From the NCBI RefSeq assembly GCF_905475395.1, contig NC_058341.1:75327597-75391596 (forward strand): 64,000 nt of DNA. The letters are read 5' to 3'. Below, one piece after another: positions 20,682-34,001 of this stretch. Both the position numbers and the translations under genes were made by a program. The stretch is from Chrysoperla carnea. Lineage: Eukaryota > Arthropoda > Insecta > Neuroptera > Chrysopidae. Each line of letters opens with the position of its first letter. The first letter of the stretch is position 1. The notes under the pieces were generated by a model that saw only the letters and a list, made by a program, of their open reading frames with translations, was not told the DNA's origin and did no database searches.

Positions 20682-22860
20682 TTCAAAAGTTTTTTGTTTT
20701 TGTGTGTTTGTTTGTTTGATTGTTTGCTTATATGTTGTAACATATCTCAGATATGTATCATAATCGATTATCAGTTAAAAATGTCAAATGTTATTTATTA
20801 CAACTTTTTGCATTTTTATAATATTGTCAAATTTAACAATTATGTATTGTAGATCCATACGCTCCTACATCATCCTTTTAATTTTGACTACCATAAAGAT
20901 ATAACAAAACAATAAATGGCCCCTTATATAAAATGTATAAGGCTTTTTATTAGGGTTTAATTATATGAATTATTGTTACATTAATTTGTTATACTTTTTT
21001 TTCTAATATTGTTGTATATAATTTTTTATTCGATCAAAAATCATTGCTTGTAAAAACATATTGTTAATAAAATTCATCGATTAAGCAAGAAGTTAAATTA
21101 TATCGGTTCGATAAAACAAAATAAAGTAATATTGTAAAATTACCACAAAGTATTGTGTTTGTGATGACCGGTTTTTGTGTTCCAGAGCTTTTTTTTTTGT
21201 TGCTTGATTTTCTAACAATACACTCAAAAATTTTGCCAACTTTTAGAGTAAATATTTCTTATTTCAAAGCTTATAAAAGTTTTTTAAATTTTATTATTTT
21301 TGATTTTTTCTGAGTTGTCTGTTATTTTTTCATTTGATTTCTGCCCAATTTATTATTATATGTTTCGAATGAAATTTATTTTTTACTCTAAATTAATTAA
21401 TTGTTACCAAATTCTGTTCAGCAAACAATAATCAGTCGGGAGGGAGGGTAGGTTGTGTGCTTATTAAAATTAAATGTAAAAATCTACTAAAACAATAAAA
21501 TTTGAGCTTAGAAATTTAAATTTTGACCCTTAAATTTTGAATTTGGAAGTTTTCCAAAAACGCACTACCGCACACAACTTTACTAAGATATTTTTGGATG
21601 TGAGTTCTATGTTGACATGTGTAGATAAATTTTGAGATTATATTCCTGTTGAATAGTTGAATATTAGTTTTGTATAATGAACAACTTTCTAATTTAAAGT
21701 TTTAGTACCTGAATAATCGAGCTTTGCGTGTTTTTTTTTTAATAACTCCGAGTCTCAAGTTTTCGAGATACAGCGACGTTTTCTAAAAAAAAAAAAATCG
21801 ATTTTTCGTCCCAGAAAGCCCCTGCATACTAAATTTCAATCATCGGAACAGTTTCTGACATTGCTGATAGTATGCTTACGAATATAAAGGCTTAAAATTT
21901 AAACTTTAGTATGCTTACAATAATTACAATAATAAAGATTTAAATTTTACTGAAGGTTATCTAGCGACAAAACAGAGCGCGCAACACCTTAGAATGAGAA
22001 AAAGTATAGTTTTCTAAGTAGTAGTTGTATTCAAAAAATAAAAAAACCATTAAATCTATCAACGGTACAACGAATACTATCATATACTGCTCATCGGTGT
22101 TTCATATACAATGGTTAATAAGTCATTTTAACAGCACAGATATTAAATTCAACAACGTTGCCACTTATCACTTCTTTTCATTCATTTTTAAATTACACTA
22201 AATATTTATGAAAAAGTAATTTATGTTTATTCGATTTTTTTAAACTAAACTGTTAATTACATCCAATTTTAGTTCAAAGCATCCTTAATTTGTTTATTTA
22301 CAAATGTCGAGTTTTTTTTTTTACAAAATTATTTTTTATAGAAAAAACGCGAACTAAACATCTTCAAAAATGTCTAATAAATAGTATAGAATCAAATCCT
22401 AAACTTTACATGTTATATATCAAAAACTTTGAAAAATTATACCAGCTTTCAGAGGCAATGGTCCTAAAATTTATTTTACTGCTTTATGTCGTTGAAAACT
22501 ATATCTTTGTAATTTTTCGTGAAAAACAATTTTTAATCTCATGTCATTAAAAACACCTTAAGTGAAAATTTAATTACATACCTACTCAAAGTTATTCACA
22601 ACTGTCGTTTGACTTACAATTATACTTTGTGCACTAGGTACGGTATACTTAAAAATCCTTTAAACAAGTAGATGTTTCAATACAAGGCCTATTATCAACC
22701 ATAAAAAGTAAACTTCAAACCGTTTATTTGATTAGAATCAAAATCTAACAACTGGTCTGTATGTGTATCCATATATACATATATATATATATAAACACAA
22801 TATATATTTTAAGAGGGGTTCTTCATTCATAAACTGAATTTCTAAAACACAATTCAAACT
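20682..22860. other. AT-rich DNA, no gene seen
   Basis: Small frames here (for example 22290-22550) lack any family motif. The stretch around 21740-21870 (CTCAAGTTTTCGAGATACAG, GATTTTTCGTCC) has the look of dispersed repeat sequence, but no second copy was found in the window. Confidence 0.45.
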
Positions 22861-23149
22861 ACAAATAATAATATGAGGTGAGAGGGAGGGTGCATGTGTT
22901 ATTGAATTGTTACCTCTATATACAATGTGTTAGGAGGAATATTCTCGTTGTTTATAGGAATATCGATTTGTAATTTTGCACAGTCATACAGGTGATGGGT
23001 CACATTTTTTAAGATACTAAACCGAAATTAGAACTTTAAGGCCAGCTTACTACAAATTGACAAATAGGACAGATTCTTAATATTTTACCTAGCCTCAGAG
23101 ATGGTTAGAGATATCGAGAGAAATGATTAAAAGGTTAGGATACAGTCTG

Positions 23150-23330
23150 GTGCAACCCTTGAGGCCCACACGATTAACTACCCAGCATGATAAAAGTAAT
23201 AAAAAAATTTTAAAAATTAAAACTCGCCCGGCTCGAAACGACTCGATCTAATGTTATGAAATTCTTTTCAGATCATATTGAGACTAAAATGCTTCGATCA
23301 AAATTCAAAAAAATTGTCTTTTAAGTAAAA
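23150..23330 (-). repeat. Inverted fragment of the AACTTCCCA element family
   Basis: The minus strand reads CTCAAGGGTTGCACCAGAC at its end, preceded by TCATGCTGGGTAGTTAATCG and the CGAGTCGTTTCGAGCCGGGC block seen at 12590 and 12740. Confidence 0.65.
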
Positions 23331-23815
23331 AGAATACTCTGGTATTTTCAACCGTAATAAGATCTGTTCATTCCTACTAGTATTTTTACTGGACTGTCAA
23401 GAAGTGGTTATGTTTACGCGCGTTTCTTGTATGTATGTATGTATGCATATTTGTTTGTATGTTACATCGTATCTTCCAAACGACTAAATGGATTTCAACA
23501 TTTGAGGTATCCTTATATTTGTCTCAAAAAGCCAAGCGTTCTTTGATTTATCGAATTTGATTTGTCGAAAGGTATTTGAAAATAAAATGGCGGATTTTTG
23601 GAGCGAAATAGTAATACGTTAATAAAAAAAATATATATAACCAATCGAGTAGGGTATCAAAATAAAGGAAATTAAAAATGGATCACAAAAATATTATAAG
23701 TTATATGTTTAAATATAATTAGGAACAATAAATTAGATTAAAAGTTTTAATATAGTATAATAGGAGGGTTTTTTTAGTGATGGGACACTAAAAAGTCGAA
23801 CTAAAAAATAACAAA

Positions 23816-23955
23816 CCCGACTGCGTAATACAAAATCTGAAAAGAAAGAATCAAGTCCAGTAGTTTACATAACGACTTTAACAGTACCGACTGTACAGTC
23901 GTTATGTAAACTAATGGACTTGTCCCTTTCTTTTCAGGTTATATAACGCAGTCGC
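23816..23955. mobile_element. 140-bp hairpin element (CCCGACTGCGTAA ends), copy 1
   Basis: Left CCCGACTGCGTAATACAAAA, AAGTCCAGTAGTTTACATAA and CGACT are mirrored on the right by AGTCGTTATGTAAACTAATG, GGACTT and ATAACGCAGTCG. There is almost no loop (ACCGACTG). A second copy lies at 58665-58850. Confidence 0.8.
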
Positions 23956-23999
23956 GTTTTTTTATTTCTTTAAATTATTATTTTTTTCTTCCTTCAATC

Positions 24000-25510
24000 A
24001 TTTTGTATTATTCAACTTAATTCTTCTATAAACGGAAATATCTGAAATTTTTTTAAACTATAATTTTCGCAAAATGAAAATAATTTTTGATCACTTCTTT
24101 CATTATCAGGGATTGAATTTTAATGTTAACATAGAAGTGATGTGACGTTAGTACATTAATTTTTTTATACGCGTTGCAATGAGTCTATTAATCATTTATA
24201 ATGTTACCAATTATAAATGATAATGATTGGCTTCTCCCATTCATACTTATACAATATTATTTATTAAATAAATAATTATTGTTATTATTAAATGAAATAC
24301 GCTTTTATTTTGTGAGTGGAAGGTTACATTTGGATGGTACCTTTAATAAATAAACCATCAGATATCCTACACTATGATTTTTTAAGATTTTAACTACAAT
24401 GTTTACACAAGCGAAATCAATAACTTTTTTAGAGCTTCAAATATCACTCCATCAAATGCGTTCCATCAAATATGTTTTGATACGATTCAAGAACTACTAT
24501 TATTGGTAAAAAGTTCTCACGTGAGATATTTCTATAGGCAGGAATCGAATTTTGTTTAAACTTATTGAATTTTGCAAGATAACAGAAGCATAATCAAGAT
24601 AAAGTTTAATATCAGTATAAGTATTCATACATTTCACGTCATAAAAGATAGGTTGAAAATTTATTAATTAATTTTTTTTAAATTTTTATTCGTTTTAGCT
24701 GCTAAGGCTATATACCCTGTAAAATTCTGATACCACTAAGATAACTTTATCACTTTTCGCCTGACTACTAATCTGCCTGTATCACACAAAACCAAAAAGT
24801 TAAATCACACGCTAAGTTTTAAGACCAATATCACCACTACACTTATTTTTATCGAGAAATGAATTATATGTCTTTGGTCTATGTAATGTAAATATTTATA
24901 TTTTATCTCCATGAATGAATTTTAGGTGCCGTATGAAATTTTAAATATTTAGTATAATATTTTTATACACTAACTACTTATATAGCACAAATACTTGTTT
25001 TTGTGTTGGTTTGGTAAATGTTCAAAACTTACAATCCAAATTATTTAATATTTAAAATTATTTAAATTTTATCGAATAGTCCCACTAATTTTAAGCTTTG
25101 TATAACTTTGGAAATGCGTGAATATAAGGGGTTTAATATATTTATGTTGACATTATCTATCCGCAATTTGGTCATAACGGGTGCGGTCAATTTGTAATTC
25201 GTAAACCGGTGGTTAGTACTTAAAACTTGATTGCACTTGTCACACAGCCTTGGGTTGCTTTTTGTAAAGAAATGTTCGTGGGTAAGTTTAGTATGCCCAC
25301 GCTTAGTATGTTATGATCCTTGTAAAGGCACTTTTACTTTTTATTTATTATTTAGAAACTACTAATATTTTTTATAAATTATTTATTTAAAATAATATAA
25401 AATGTTGACGATCGTCATTTTCGCCATTTTCAAGACAATCTTCTAAATATGTATTTAGAATAGTCGCTTTTTTGACATGTTTTTTAATTTTTCTTAGTTT
25501 GTCGTTTGAC
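24000..25510. other. AT-rich DNA, no gene seen
   Basis: Only a small hairpin (AATCATTTATAAT / ATTATAAATGAT, about 24190-24222) stands out. No coding evidence. Confidence 0.5.
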
Positions 25511-25524
25511 TATTTTCCAATTTC

Positions 25525-25945
25525 ATTTGTCAGTCATTAAGTAAGCGTTGTTTTATTTCGTTAATCTTAACGGATACAGTGTCTCGCTTGCTAATCTGCT
25601 GGACTTCATCATTGCCTTGGATTCCAACGTGTCCAGGGATCCAACAGAATATTATTTTTGTTTCTTGACTTATGCAATCCTCGATGGAAGCATTAAGATT
25701 TTTGACTATTGGATTTCTAAAGGCAGATTTTGATTTTATTGCTTCAATTGAGTTTTTTGAGTTTATAGCAATCTGGATGGCAAAGATTTCTGTTGTAAAT
25801 GAACTGCACTCTTTCAGTAGTAGCTGCTTTTTTCATAGTTTGTGGTGTAAATAATGCTGCCCACAGACACATCGCTGGTGGCTTTGGATCCATCTGTGTA
25901 TATGACAGTGTAATTTACGTACTTTTCGAGGACCGCTTTAAATGT
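25525..25945 (-). pseudogene. LINE RNase H domain relic
   Basis: Minus strand 25906-25884 encodes VIYTDGSK, the first catalytic Asp motif of the RNase H carried by I-group and similar LINEs. After about 80 codons in which the frame is lost, 25655-25610 encodes IIFCWIPGHVGIQGNDE, the His/Asn motif just before the last catalytic Asp. The two lie in different frames (257 bases apart), so at least one indel has occurred. The expected Glu block (SAVHLQQKSL-like, for SAExxAI) is damaged. LINE-A has the intact equivalent. Confidence 0.75.
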
Positions 25946-28180
25946 TTATGTGTATAACTGAGATGCTGTGGTGTCTTTTGAGAAAAAGGAAAGATCATCA
26001 ACTTATTCAATGACCGTTTTCTTCCAAGGACATGGAGGTTTATTGGTGTTGATTAAAATTAATTTTTGATGATATATGAATGGGTTCAGCGTAGAAATTT
26101 ATTGTAAAATTTGTCCATTCATGAAAATGCCTTGGAAAGTTAAACTCTGACAGACGCTATTTTAAAGGATCCCGACTTCGTATCGTCCTGATCAAAGGCT
26201 CTCACGGCCACATAATTTTTTAAAGAATTTTATTTTAAAGAAATTTACATACATAATTTAATACACAAATATTATATTTTCCTATCTCATCGGGCGAGGT
26301 CCTTTCATCGTTGAACATATTTAGCAGTTTTTACTTTAAATTTCGGTCAAATCTATTTATAAAGTTCGAAGGCATGTTTAAAAACAAATGTTTTTATATA
26401 GACAAGTAAAACTTATTTACAAAATTTAAAAGCCTCCGACAAATTTTTCGGAGACGGAACCCTAAACTTGCAATTGAAACATATATAAGAACACTCCCCA
26501 TTAAATAAGGTTTTCCTTAAAGCATTGAAGATTGTTACCAATTTTTAGATTTTTTGGGTACGGTAACCCAAACTTGCACTTGACACATAGTTAAAAAGAC
26601 TCTCTGTTAAATTACCTTTCAAATGAAACCAAAAATTAAAAAAATCTCAGCCGTTTAGGCGCTACGATGCCACAGACAGACACACTCACACATGCACACA
26701 CACATAGCTGTGTGTGCCTGCTCCAACTGACCTTAAATTAAAGGAGTCCATGAGATACCCAAGCAGTCCTTGAGATACCCTCTCCTCTCCAATTCTAGCA
26801 GTTTTTGCCTGAAAAATTTTTATGTATATGATTTAACTTAAAACAAAAATCTCATTAAAGACTTCTGGGATGTAACTTATACATACATTATAATATTGAA
26901 AGGGAAGCCATTTCTAAAGCAAAATGCCGAAGGCTTTTTTGTTGCCAAACACGTGGCCATAATGTTTGTTTTGAGGAAATGGTGTATTATGTGATGATTT
27001 TTTTAAACTGGCATTTACCAGCAAAGCGTATAACAGAGGTTAAGCGTAGAACATAAGATAAAGATATCTTAAAATTTCGGAATGTAGGGAAAGTAAATGA
27101 ATCTTTATAAAAACTATGGGACTGGATTGTTTATAGCTTGCTTAAGTAAATTAAAAACAAAAATTTGTGCGATCTAGGAGGTGTGAGCCACATTTGCTCG
27201 GGGATGGGAAAGTTTATGCAGAAAATGATAACGGAAATCGATAAAGGAAAATTCTAAGCAAAAAGTGTAATTGAAACATATTTCGAAAGTCAATACTTCC
27301 CGAGTTACTGGCAATTGAAATTCGGAGCATTAAGCGTCAAAATTTGACATTTTTTGAAAAAATTATATCGTACACTTTTAGTACAAAGCACTATAAAAGA
27401 AGCTGAAAATGAAAAAAGTTTCAAGTCATTTGCATAAAAATTGACGGAGTTATGATGAAAACAAAGTTTATCGGACCTTTCTTTTTATGTTTTATTCAGT
27501 ACTCAGAACAAAAACTGATGAATTTATCAAGGGAGCTAAAATTAACGCTTGCCGCTTTCCAATTGATTTATTTAGGTACTGGCAACAGGCTCAAGAAGAG
27601 TTCTAGCAGTTTCGAAGAAATGTTTTTGGAAATATTGCAATTTAATTTCAAAAAAATGTCTTAATCGTTAAAAAACTCGAAAAAAATAAAGGGCGTTATA
27701 ACTTCATAAATATTAATTTTAGAAAATTTGTAGGTTTAAAAGTTATTATCATTTTCTTGTTTAAACAAATATTAGAAGACATATCGGTCAAATAGGCAAT
27801 AAGTAAATCGTCCTAGTCGTCTAAGTCATAAACAGTTAGTGATACAAAAAAACATTATTTTACAAAAAAAGGTAGGTAATTTAATTATCAACAATAAAGG
27901 TTATTACCATTTTTGGTCTTTAGTGCACACGGTTATGGAGATATAGCCTAAAACGGTTTTCCTTAAAATGGAGGCACTTCCCGCCGCCTATTTTTGTCAA
28001 GATTTTATGCATTTACATTCAGTACGTGAGACTAAACCTATTTAAAGAATAAAATAACTCCTGTAATTAATTTAGTGTATCATTAAGAAATAAATTGATA
28101 TAAAATTATTAAGAGGTTGTGACAAAGATAAAAAGAATATTTAACGCGCAAATTATTTGACGCATGGGTAAATGTCTCAT
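25946..28180. other. Non-coding DNA with dispersed-repeat fragments
   Basis: Includes 26440-26740, on the minus strand a repeat with AAGTTTAGGGTTCCGTCTCC, also seen at 47760-47990, and 27690-28080, which pairs with 61725-62230 (see findings). A 70-codon frame at 27452-27664 has no recognised motif. Confidence 0.5.
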
Positions 28181-28650
28181 CACGGGACTAAAAGTTATCG
28201 AACGGGTGACGCGAGTGTTGACGTGTTAACGAAATCCCATTTCATTAACCTCTCTCCCCCATTCACACTCTCGCGGAGAATCCTCTCCAAAGTTAAATGA
28301 AGTATTTTATTTACTACCGCACTCTCGTCTTACTTCATGAGTATCTCCTTACTATGGCTGATATCGAAGTGGTTACAGCTACAGCAAGAGCTCTCTGTGC
28401 GTTATATGATCACTTTTGAACTTACAACACAAGTTATCACAAGAATGTGGAGTTGATACTTACCTGTACTCGAGAGGATGCCTCGTGTTGCCTTTTATAC
28501 GGAAAGTAAAACCGCTTTTTTAACGAATTTGGACAAGGCGAGGCGAGACACCACAAGTAACTACTCCACACTCTCGTTTCTTGCCCGACTTCATGCTACT
28601 TTGCGACATTATGAAGCAGGCTTACGAGTGTGTCAGATCAAAAGACATTA
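28181..28650. other. Locally GC-richer stretch, function unknown
   Basis: Clearly less AT-rich than its surroundings. It contains a 22-codon plus-strand frame from ATG at 28353 (MADIEVVTATARALCALYDHF) and a degenerate direct repeat around ACTCTCGT at about 28318 and 28572. It could be an exon, an old element or neither. No family was recognised. Confidence 0.3.
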
Positions 28651-28655
28651 AAAAC

Positions 28656-29250
28656 AAGTGAAAACAAACAATTGGCTAATTTCATTGTTGAAATACCATG
28701 TATAGACAATATTGATTACGCAATTGTTTTTTTACGTCACTTAAGTAAAGAAAAATAGCTACTCTTAGAGAGCCACACATACATCCCTGTCACACTCGTA
28801 CCTGATATTCCCATGTTATATATACTGTATAATTTGCGATTAATTCGCACCCTCACGGGTAAACAGGGATGGATGTTTAAAAAAAAAATCTTTCTAACAA
28901 ACGATGTTTCTATTTTTATAAGGAACATTTTTTATATTTAAATTTTATTCTATCTCTAACGGTTTATATGAGGGGTGCTACGAACCCAAGACCTTATTGA
29001 CCTATGCTGTTCCTTTACGACATCAATCTTACTTTTTACGTCCTGAACACGCTATAAAAATTTCAGTTTGATGTCTCTTTTCGTTTTTGAGTAATCGTGT
29101 TCATGGACGGACAGTCGGACAGATGGATGGACATTCAAACGGACAACCGGATATGGATTTTATGAACAACTATAAACAACTTAGTATATCTTGATATATG
29201 AAAAAACTTAGTATATCTTGATATATTTCATTTATATATGGTATATATAT
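28656..29250 (+). mobile_element. Family P repeat, copy a (nearly full length)
   Basis: Family P runs in this order: AAGTGAAAACAAACAATTG, a TGAAATACCATGTATAGACA block, CCTCACGGGTAAACAG, TTTATAAGGAACATTTTT, CTCTAACGGTTTA, TTTTTACGTCCTGA, TCTTTTCGTTTTTGAGT, a (GACA/GACG)n stretch, GGATTTTATGAACA, and a TATATTTCAT-type end. No protein is encoded; the frames seen across it are artefacts. In this copy a ~27-bp segment AACTTAGTATATCTTGATAT is duplicated at about 29178-29230. The wide copy number (at least nine here) marks it as a dispersed non-autonomous repeat. Confidence 0.75.
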
Positions 29251-29833
29251 TCCATACTCTATTCATCCCTTTTCTGAGACTTATAACATTAAGAATAATT
29301 TTGCAACATCCAGTGAACAGTTTGGACACAAATTATCTGAAAATAACCTAAAAAAAGCATAATATATTACTTAATTTATTAAAGCATAAAATATTGAGGA
29401 ACATCGATTGCGAGATCGTATGTGGTATTTTTTATGGGCTCAATATACATAAATACTTGACCCTTGGGCATAGTAATAAATTATTACTCAATTCTTGATT
29501 CATTATATTTGCATAGTTCATTTATTAATTAAAGGGTGTGTTAAAATTAAAAATATGAAATATTGGATGTAGGCACTTTATAGGAAGAATATTAAAATTA
29601 ATATGTCATTGCCAAATATTAGCCGTAAGGTTATTTTATTATAATTATTGTATTCATTAAAAATCATATTTATATTATTTAAAATAAATAAAACTATTTT
29701 TAGTTCTCATCAGAGCGTATTTGTATGTTTTAAATAAACTGCGCTATATTTTTCATATTCCTTTACTGCTTTTAATTAATTAAACGTACACTTTTGAAAA
29801 CTGACCTGAAGGCGTATCTCAAAAAACACTATA

Positions 29834-29859
29834 CTTGCACACTATGTATAGTGTGCAAG
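29834..29859. repeat. Perfect 11-bp hairpin
   Basis: CTTGCACACTA / TAGTGTGCAAG with a TGTA loop. No surrounding gene, so a terminator role is not supported. Confidence 0.7.
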
Positions 29860-30478
29860 CAAGTTTGAGTTTGTTTGCATTTATTTTTTAATAAAGTTAT
29901 GTTTTCTCTAAACGAAACTTTTAATTGGGTCGGATTAAATCCAGGTAAGAAAAATTTTAGAAATGCTGAGTAAATTATAAAATGTGATGAAAATAATGAT
30001 AATATAAATAGTGATGTTCTAGTTCCTCAGCACCTTGGCCTTGTTTGCAAAATGTAAAACTGACAAAGACAAATTATTAAATATCCAAATAATCATTGTT
30101 TTCGGTAACATCAATCAATCGTATTCTATACTTGAATTATTTTACTGAGGCCAACTTGAACTTTATGGTGTGTTTTCTAGCCTACAAGTATTATTTAATT
30201 GATTTAAATTTATATTTTCGATAAATATGAGTTTTTTAAATCAGATTTAAAAGATCGAACCATTGAAATTAAACTGTGAGCTTTAAGTAATGAAATATAC
30301 GACTGGTTGGAGTAAATGTGATGGTTCAACACACCAAACAAGTAATTCACAGATACCTGATGGTTAAGTATTTGTATTGGTGTTTGATCTATTTCATAAA
30401 TTTTGTAAGTTAATGATTTTCTGACTCAATTCTTTCTAAACATTTTTAGTTTTCCAATGATATTCAAAATTTTTGATT

Positions 30479-30983
30479 TTTATACCATGTTGTACATATG
30501 AAATGTATAAAGGTAGGTATACTAACCATAATTCCAAGTTTGTAACGCTTAAAAATATTGATGCTACGAACAAAATTTTGATATAGGTGTTCATAAAATC
30601 CATATTCGATTGTCCTTTTGTATGTCCGTCCATCCGTCTGCCGGTCTGTTAGTCTGTCTCTTTGTCTGTCTATCTGCTCGCCTGAAAACACAATAACTCA
30701 AAAACAAACAAAAAATATTGATCTGACTTTATAGTGTGCTCAGGACATAAAAAGTGAGGTCGAGTTCGTAACTGAGCAACATAGATCAATTGAGTCTTGG
30801 GTCCGTAGAACCCATTTTGTAACCATCAGAAATCGAACAATTGTGTAAATGTAAAAAGTATTCCTTATAAACAAATTAACAACTTTTGTTTTCGTAAACA
30901 TTACTGTTTACTCGTGTGAGCTTACTTACATGACGTAAAAAAACCAATCGATTAACTCAATCAATTGTTTGTTTTCACTTGTT
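30479..30983 (-). mobile_element. Family P repeat, copy b
   Basis: Minus-strand copy with the ordered family blocks, including a TGTCCGTCCATCCGTCTG-type stretch at 30622 and the terminal CAATTGTTTGTTTTCACTTG at about 30964. Confidence 0.75.
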
Positions 30984-30999
30984 ATTTATAAAATTAGAT

Positions 31000-32080
31000 A
31001 AAATTTAAAATTTTTATTGTACGGGGTAAGACTAAAAAAGGTAACAAAAAGAAGGTTGCAAGAAACAAAACACTTCAACACTAATATAATCAGTTCGTGT
31101 TCGTAAAAACATATTGAACTCATCTTAATAAAAAAGTATGAAGTAAACATACACATATCTATCTATCATCTATTCAAATACTAATTATATTTGATTATAA
31201 GTTGACAACACCATAATTAGTTCAACAATAGAATATTAATAATAATAATAATAATAAATATATAATATTTTAGAATTAGGGGTAGGTATATACCATGTTC
31301 ATATTTTTAACTGGACGTTGTACCCCTTAAGCAAGCAGCAACATGAATGCAGTTGCAACATTAAATATTATATGAAAACATAATAAAATATTTTGATGAT
31401 ATGTACAAGTAAATATGATATTATACGACACGTGACTATACACGTGTGTTTAACATATTGTATTGTAAAGTAGCTATCTATGTCTGTATGTGTGTTAGGT
31501 TAGTGTTTGTATGGTACGAGGAGCGCTTTGGAAGACTCTATGTTAAGGTGGATGAATGTGAGTTCTTTCTTTCCTTATTGAGCTTAGGTTGGGATGAAGT
31601 ACGTTTCAGATTTGGGGGTGGTTGCGTTAACTAGCACCTGCGCCCTGAATAAAGAAACATAAGCCGGATTTCGGAATAGCAAATTATAATTATATTCTTT
31701 AATTAAAAAACTAAATCATCTTAGAATTACAGCTTAACTAAATGATTCGGTTTTAAAATCAGCAATTTTAGCATCTTGCACCTAGCATCAGTTTGCGACA
31801 ATATAACTCATCCCCGAAGAATTGGAGTTATCTTACAAACTCTCCTATTTTTACTGAAAAAATTCCAGCTTATCTAAGATTTCTAACCAATGAAGTGGAC
31901 AAAGATGCTGTTTGAGAACTTATCAATTCCTTAAGAAAAAGCTATCGTTTTATTTTTTGATCGTGAACTTGGTGAAAATCCAGATGTCAAATACAATATT
32001 TAGCATGTTAAGTAGTGGTTCTCTTAGCTGTCACTACTGGCCATACAATTCAAACTTTTGCTGATAATTATAGAAAACTA
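31000..32080. other. AT-rich DNA, no gene seen
   Basis: A TAA-repeat tract at 31229-31257 and no coding evidence. The 62-codon frame at 31446-31634 shows no motif. Confidence 0.45.
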
Positions 32081-33295
32081 GCAGTGAATTACTCGCTTCG
32101 CTGAGCAACTTCAATTTTAAATACAAAGATTATTGTGTGGACTGGTATTTATAACCTTCACTGAATATGCCGGCACTTACCCTGCTTTTATTCACAATTT
32201 CTTCTAACCTCTAAAATTATCAATGTTTCTCTACTATAATATGCATGTATTTAACATAAAAACCTTAATCTTGAATCACTTTATCTATTTTAAAGATCTA
32301 AGCATACATAGGGACATGGGAACAGACAGCGGGAACCGACTTTGTTTTATACTATGTGTTGATAAAAACAATTAAATGATCGTACAGAAATTAAAATAAT
32401 CTTACCTAATCCTGCCTTTTTTGACGATACTTCAATTTGTGTTGCTTCGATTCTGATAAATAACCTTAATCGTACAAAGTATTTGAGAGATTTCAAAGTA
32501 TTGTTTATTTCTTGATAAAAACCTCACCCAGGAGTTCCGATTCCTGCAACCTCCGATATAATAGGTCCACTCAATTTCTCTTCTTTTACATTTTGCTCTT
32601 CCCTAAGCTGATCTTCATAGCCGGGAATTTTTTCGACAGCCAATAAGTTTTAGCGATTATGAGCTTGTAAAACTATAATAAAAAAATCGTATTTACATAA
32701 GAGATTCCCAAATGGTCAATGGCCTCGATTGATGACAGTAGGTTTGCTTCAAAGAAAGATAATTACTGCCCGTGACTAATCTTCATGAAACAATACCAAT
32801 AGCTAAGCTGTTAGAATTTGTTTAATCGCTATACCCGGATACTAATTTTCAAGAGTATCTGTGTCTGTATCTCTAGATATGTTTTCACGTGACAAATCTG
32901 CATCGGTACCTAGTTGCATTTTTACTTTAGGTAGATAAAAAATAAAGACAAAGAAACAGGAATTCAGTTAGAAAATTGGAAAAAATTCCTTTGTTTTATA
33001 CAGTTATAGCTTAGATTAATATAATATACAACTCTACAATTTAATCGAGGAATGAAAACCGAAAAAAGAGTCTAACTGAGATATTGACTTCTCGTTCATA
33101 GAATTATATGGGTGCTGGTAAAAAAAGTTTGCCTGAGTGAACTGAACAAAGTCATATACATGCGAACTTGTGCCTTTTCCATTTTTCTCCATAGGGTGGG
33201 ATTCACCCTTCTTCCGGACAATTCATTATCTTTGCTTTACATTTAAAGAAACTATTTTATTTCATATTATGAACAATTCCTAGCATTTTTTGATT
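32081..33295. other. Non-coding DNA with repeat fragments
   Basis: GAATTACTCGCTTCGCTGAG at about 32094 and AGGAGTTCCGATTCCTGCAA near 32530 look like pieces of dispersed repeats. No coding frame is supported. Confidence 0.4.
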
Positions 33296-33299
33296 ACTG

Positions 33300-33985
33300 A
33301 AATTTTTTATCTCGCTTCGCCGTTTTCCAAATGTAACCATTTGGAAAAATAAAATGCGAATTTTCACCGAAAACTCGTTATTATGGAAAATAAAGTTTAA
33401 TTTGGGGTTCCGGAAAACAATTTTATTTGAAAGCAATTAAATACTACTTATAGTTTGGACGATTCTAAGTATTTTTTGTATTTTGGCAATTTTTATAAAA
33501 CCTCACTGTTATCGATATATAAGCGTTTGAAAAAAAAATTTTTGTCAAGAATTTGTTATTGAGGAAAATATAGATTATTTTGTGGTTCTGATCAAAAATT
33601 TGATACTATGACTTTTTATTTGAACTTGACTTGATATTTTTTACTCCTTACCTCACCGTTTACGCGTTTACGATAAATAAGCTTTTGAAAAAAAAAACTT
33701 GTTTTTGCAGGAAATATGATATTGACGAATGTATAGATTATTTTATGATTTTGGTCAAAAATTAGATTTGAAAACAACATGACTTTATATTTTAGACAAC
33801 TACAAAGACTTTTTGATTGTTTGACAATTGATGACAATTTTTTTCTTACCTCACCGTCTTCGATATATGTGTTTGAAAAAATGAAATAAAATTATCGAAA
33901 ACGATGGTGTAAAATAAAAAATGTCACGAGTCAAAAAGTCTTTATAATCGTCCAAAATATTAAGTTAAGGTTCGAAAATATTAAG
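33300..33985. repeat. Degenerate tandem repeat, about four units of 150-200 bp
   Basis: Landmarks at about 33310, 33501, 33651 and 33849 repeat CTCACCGTTTTCGATATATA-like starts. Each is followed by AAGCGTTTGAAAAAAAA, a TTATTGAGGAAAATATAGAT-like block and a GACTTTTTATTT-like block. Spacing varies (191, 150, 198) because of indels. Confidence 0.7.
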
Positions 33986-34001
33986 TTAAAATCGAATTTT
34001 T

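Noticed and set aside
29834..29859. Hairpin considered as a transcription terminator
   Set aside because: Eukaryotic context with no adjacent gene; a plain hairpin is all that can be stated.
30436..30691. Two overlapping minus-strand frames with DRQTDRQTDG
   Set aside because: They are the GACA/GACG stretch of family P; the same text with stops occurs in other copies.
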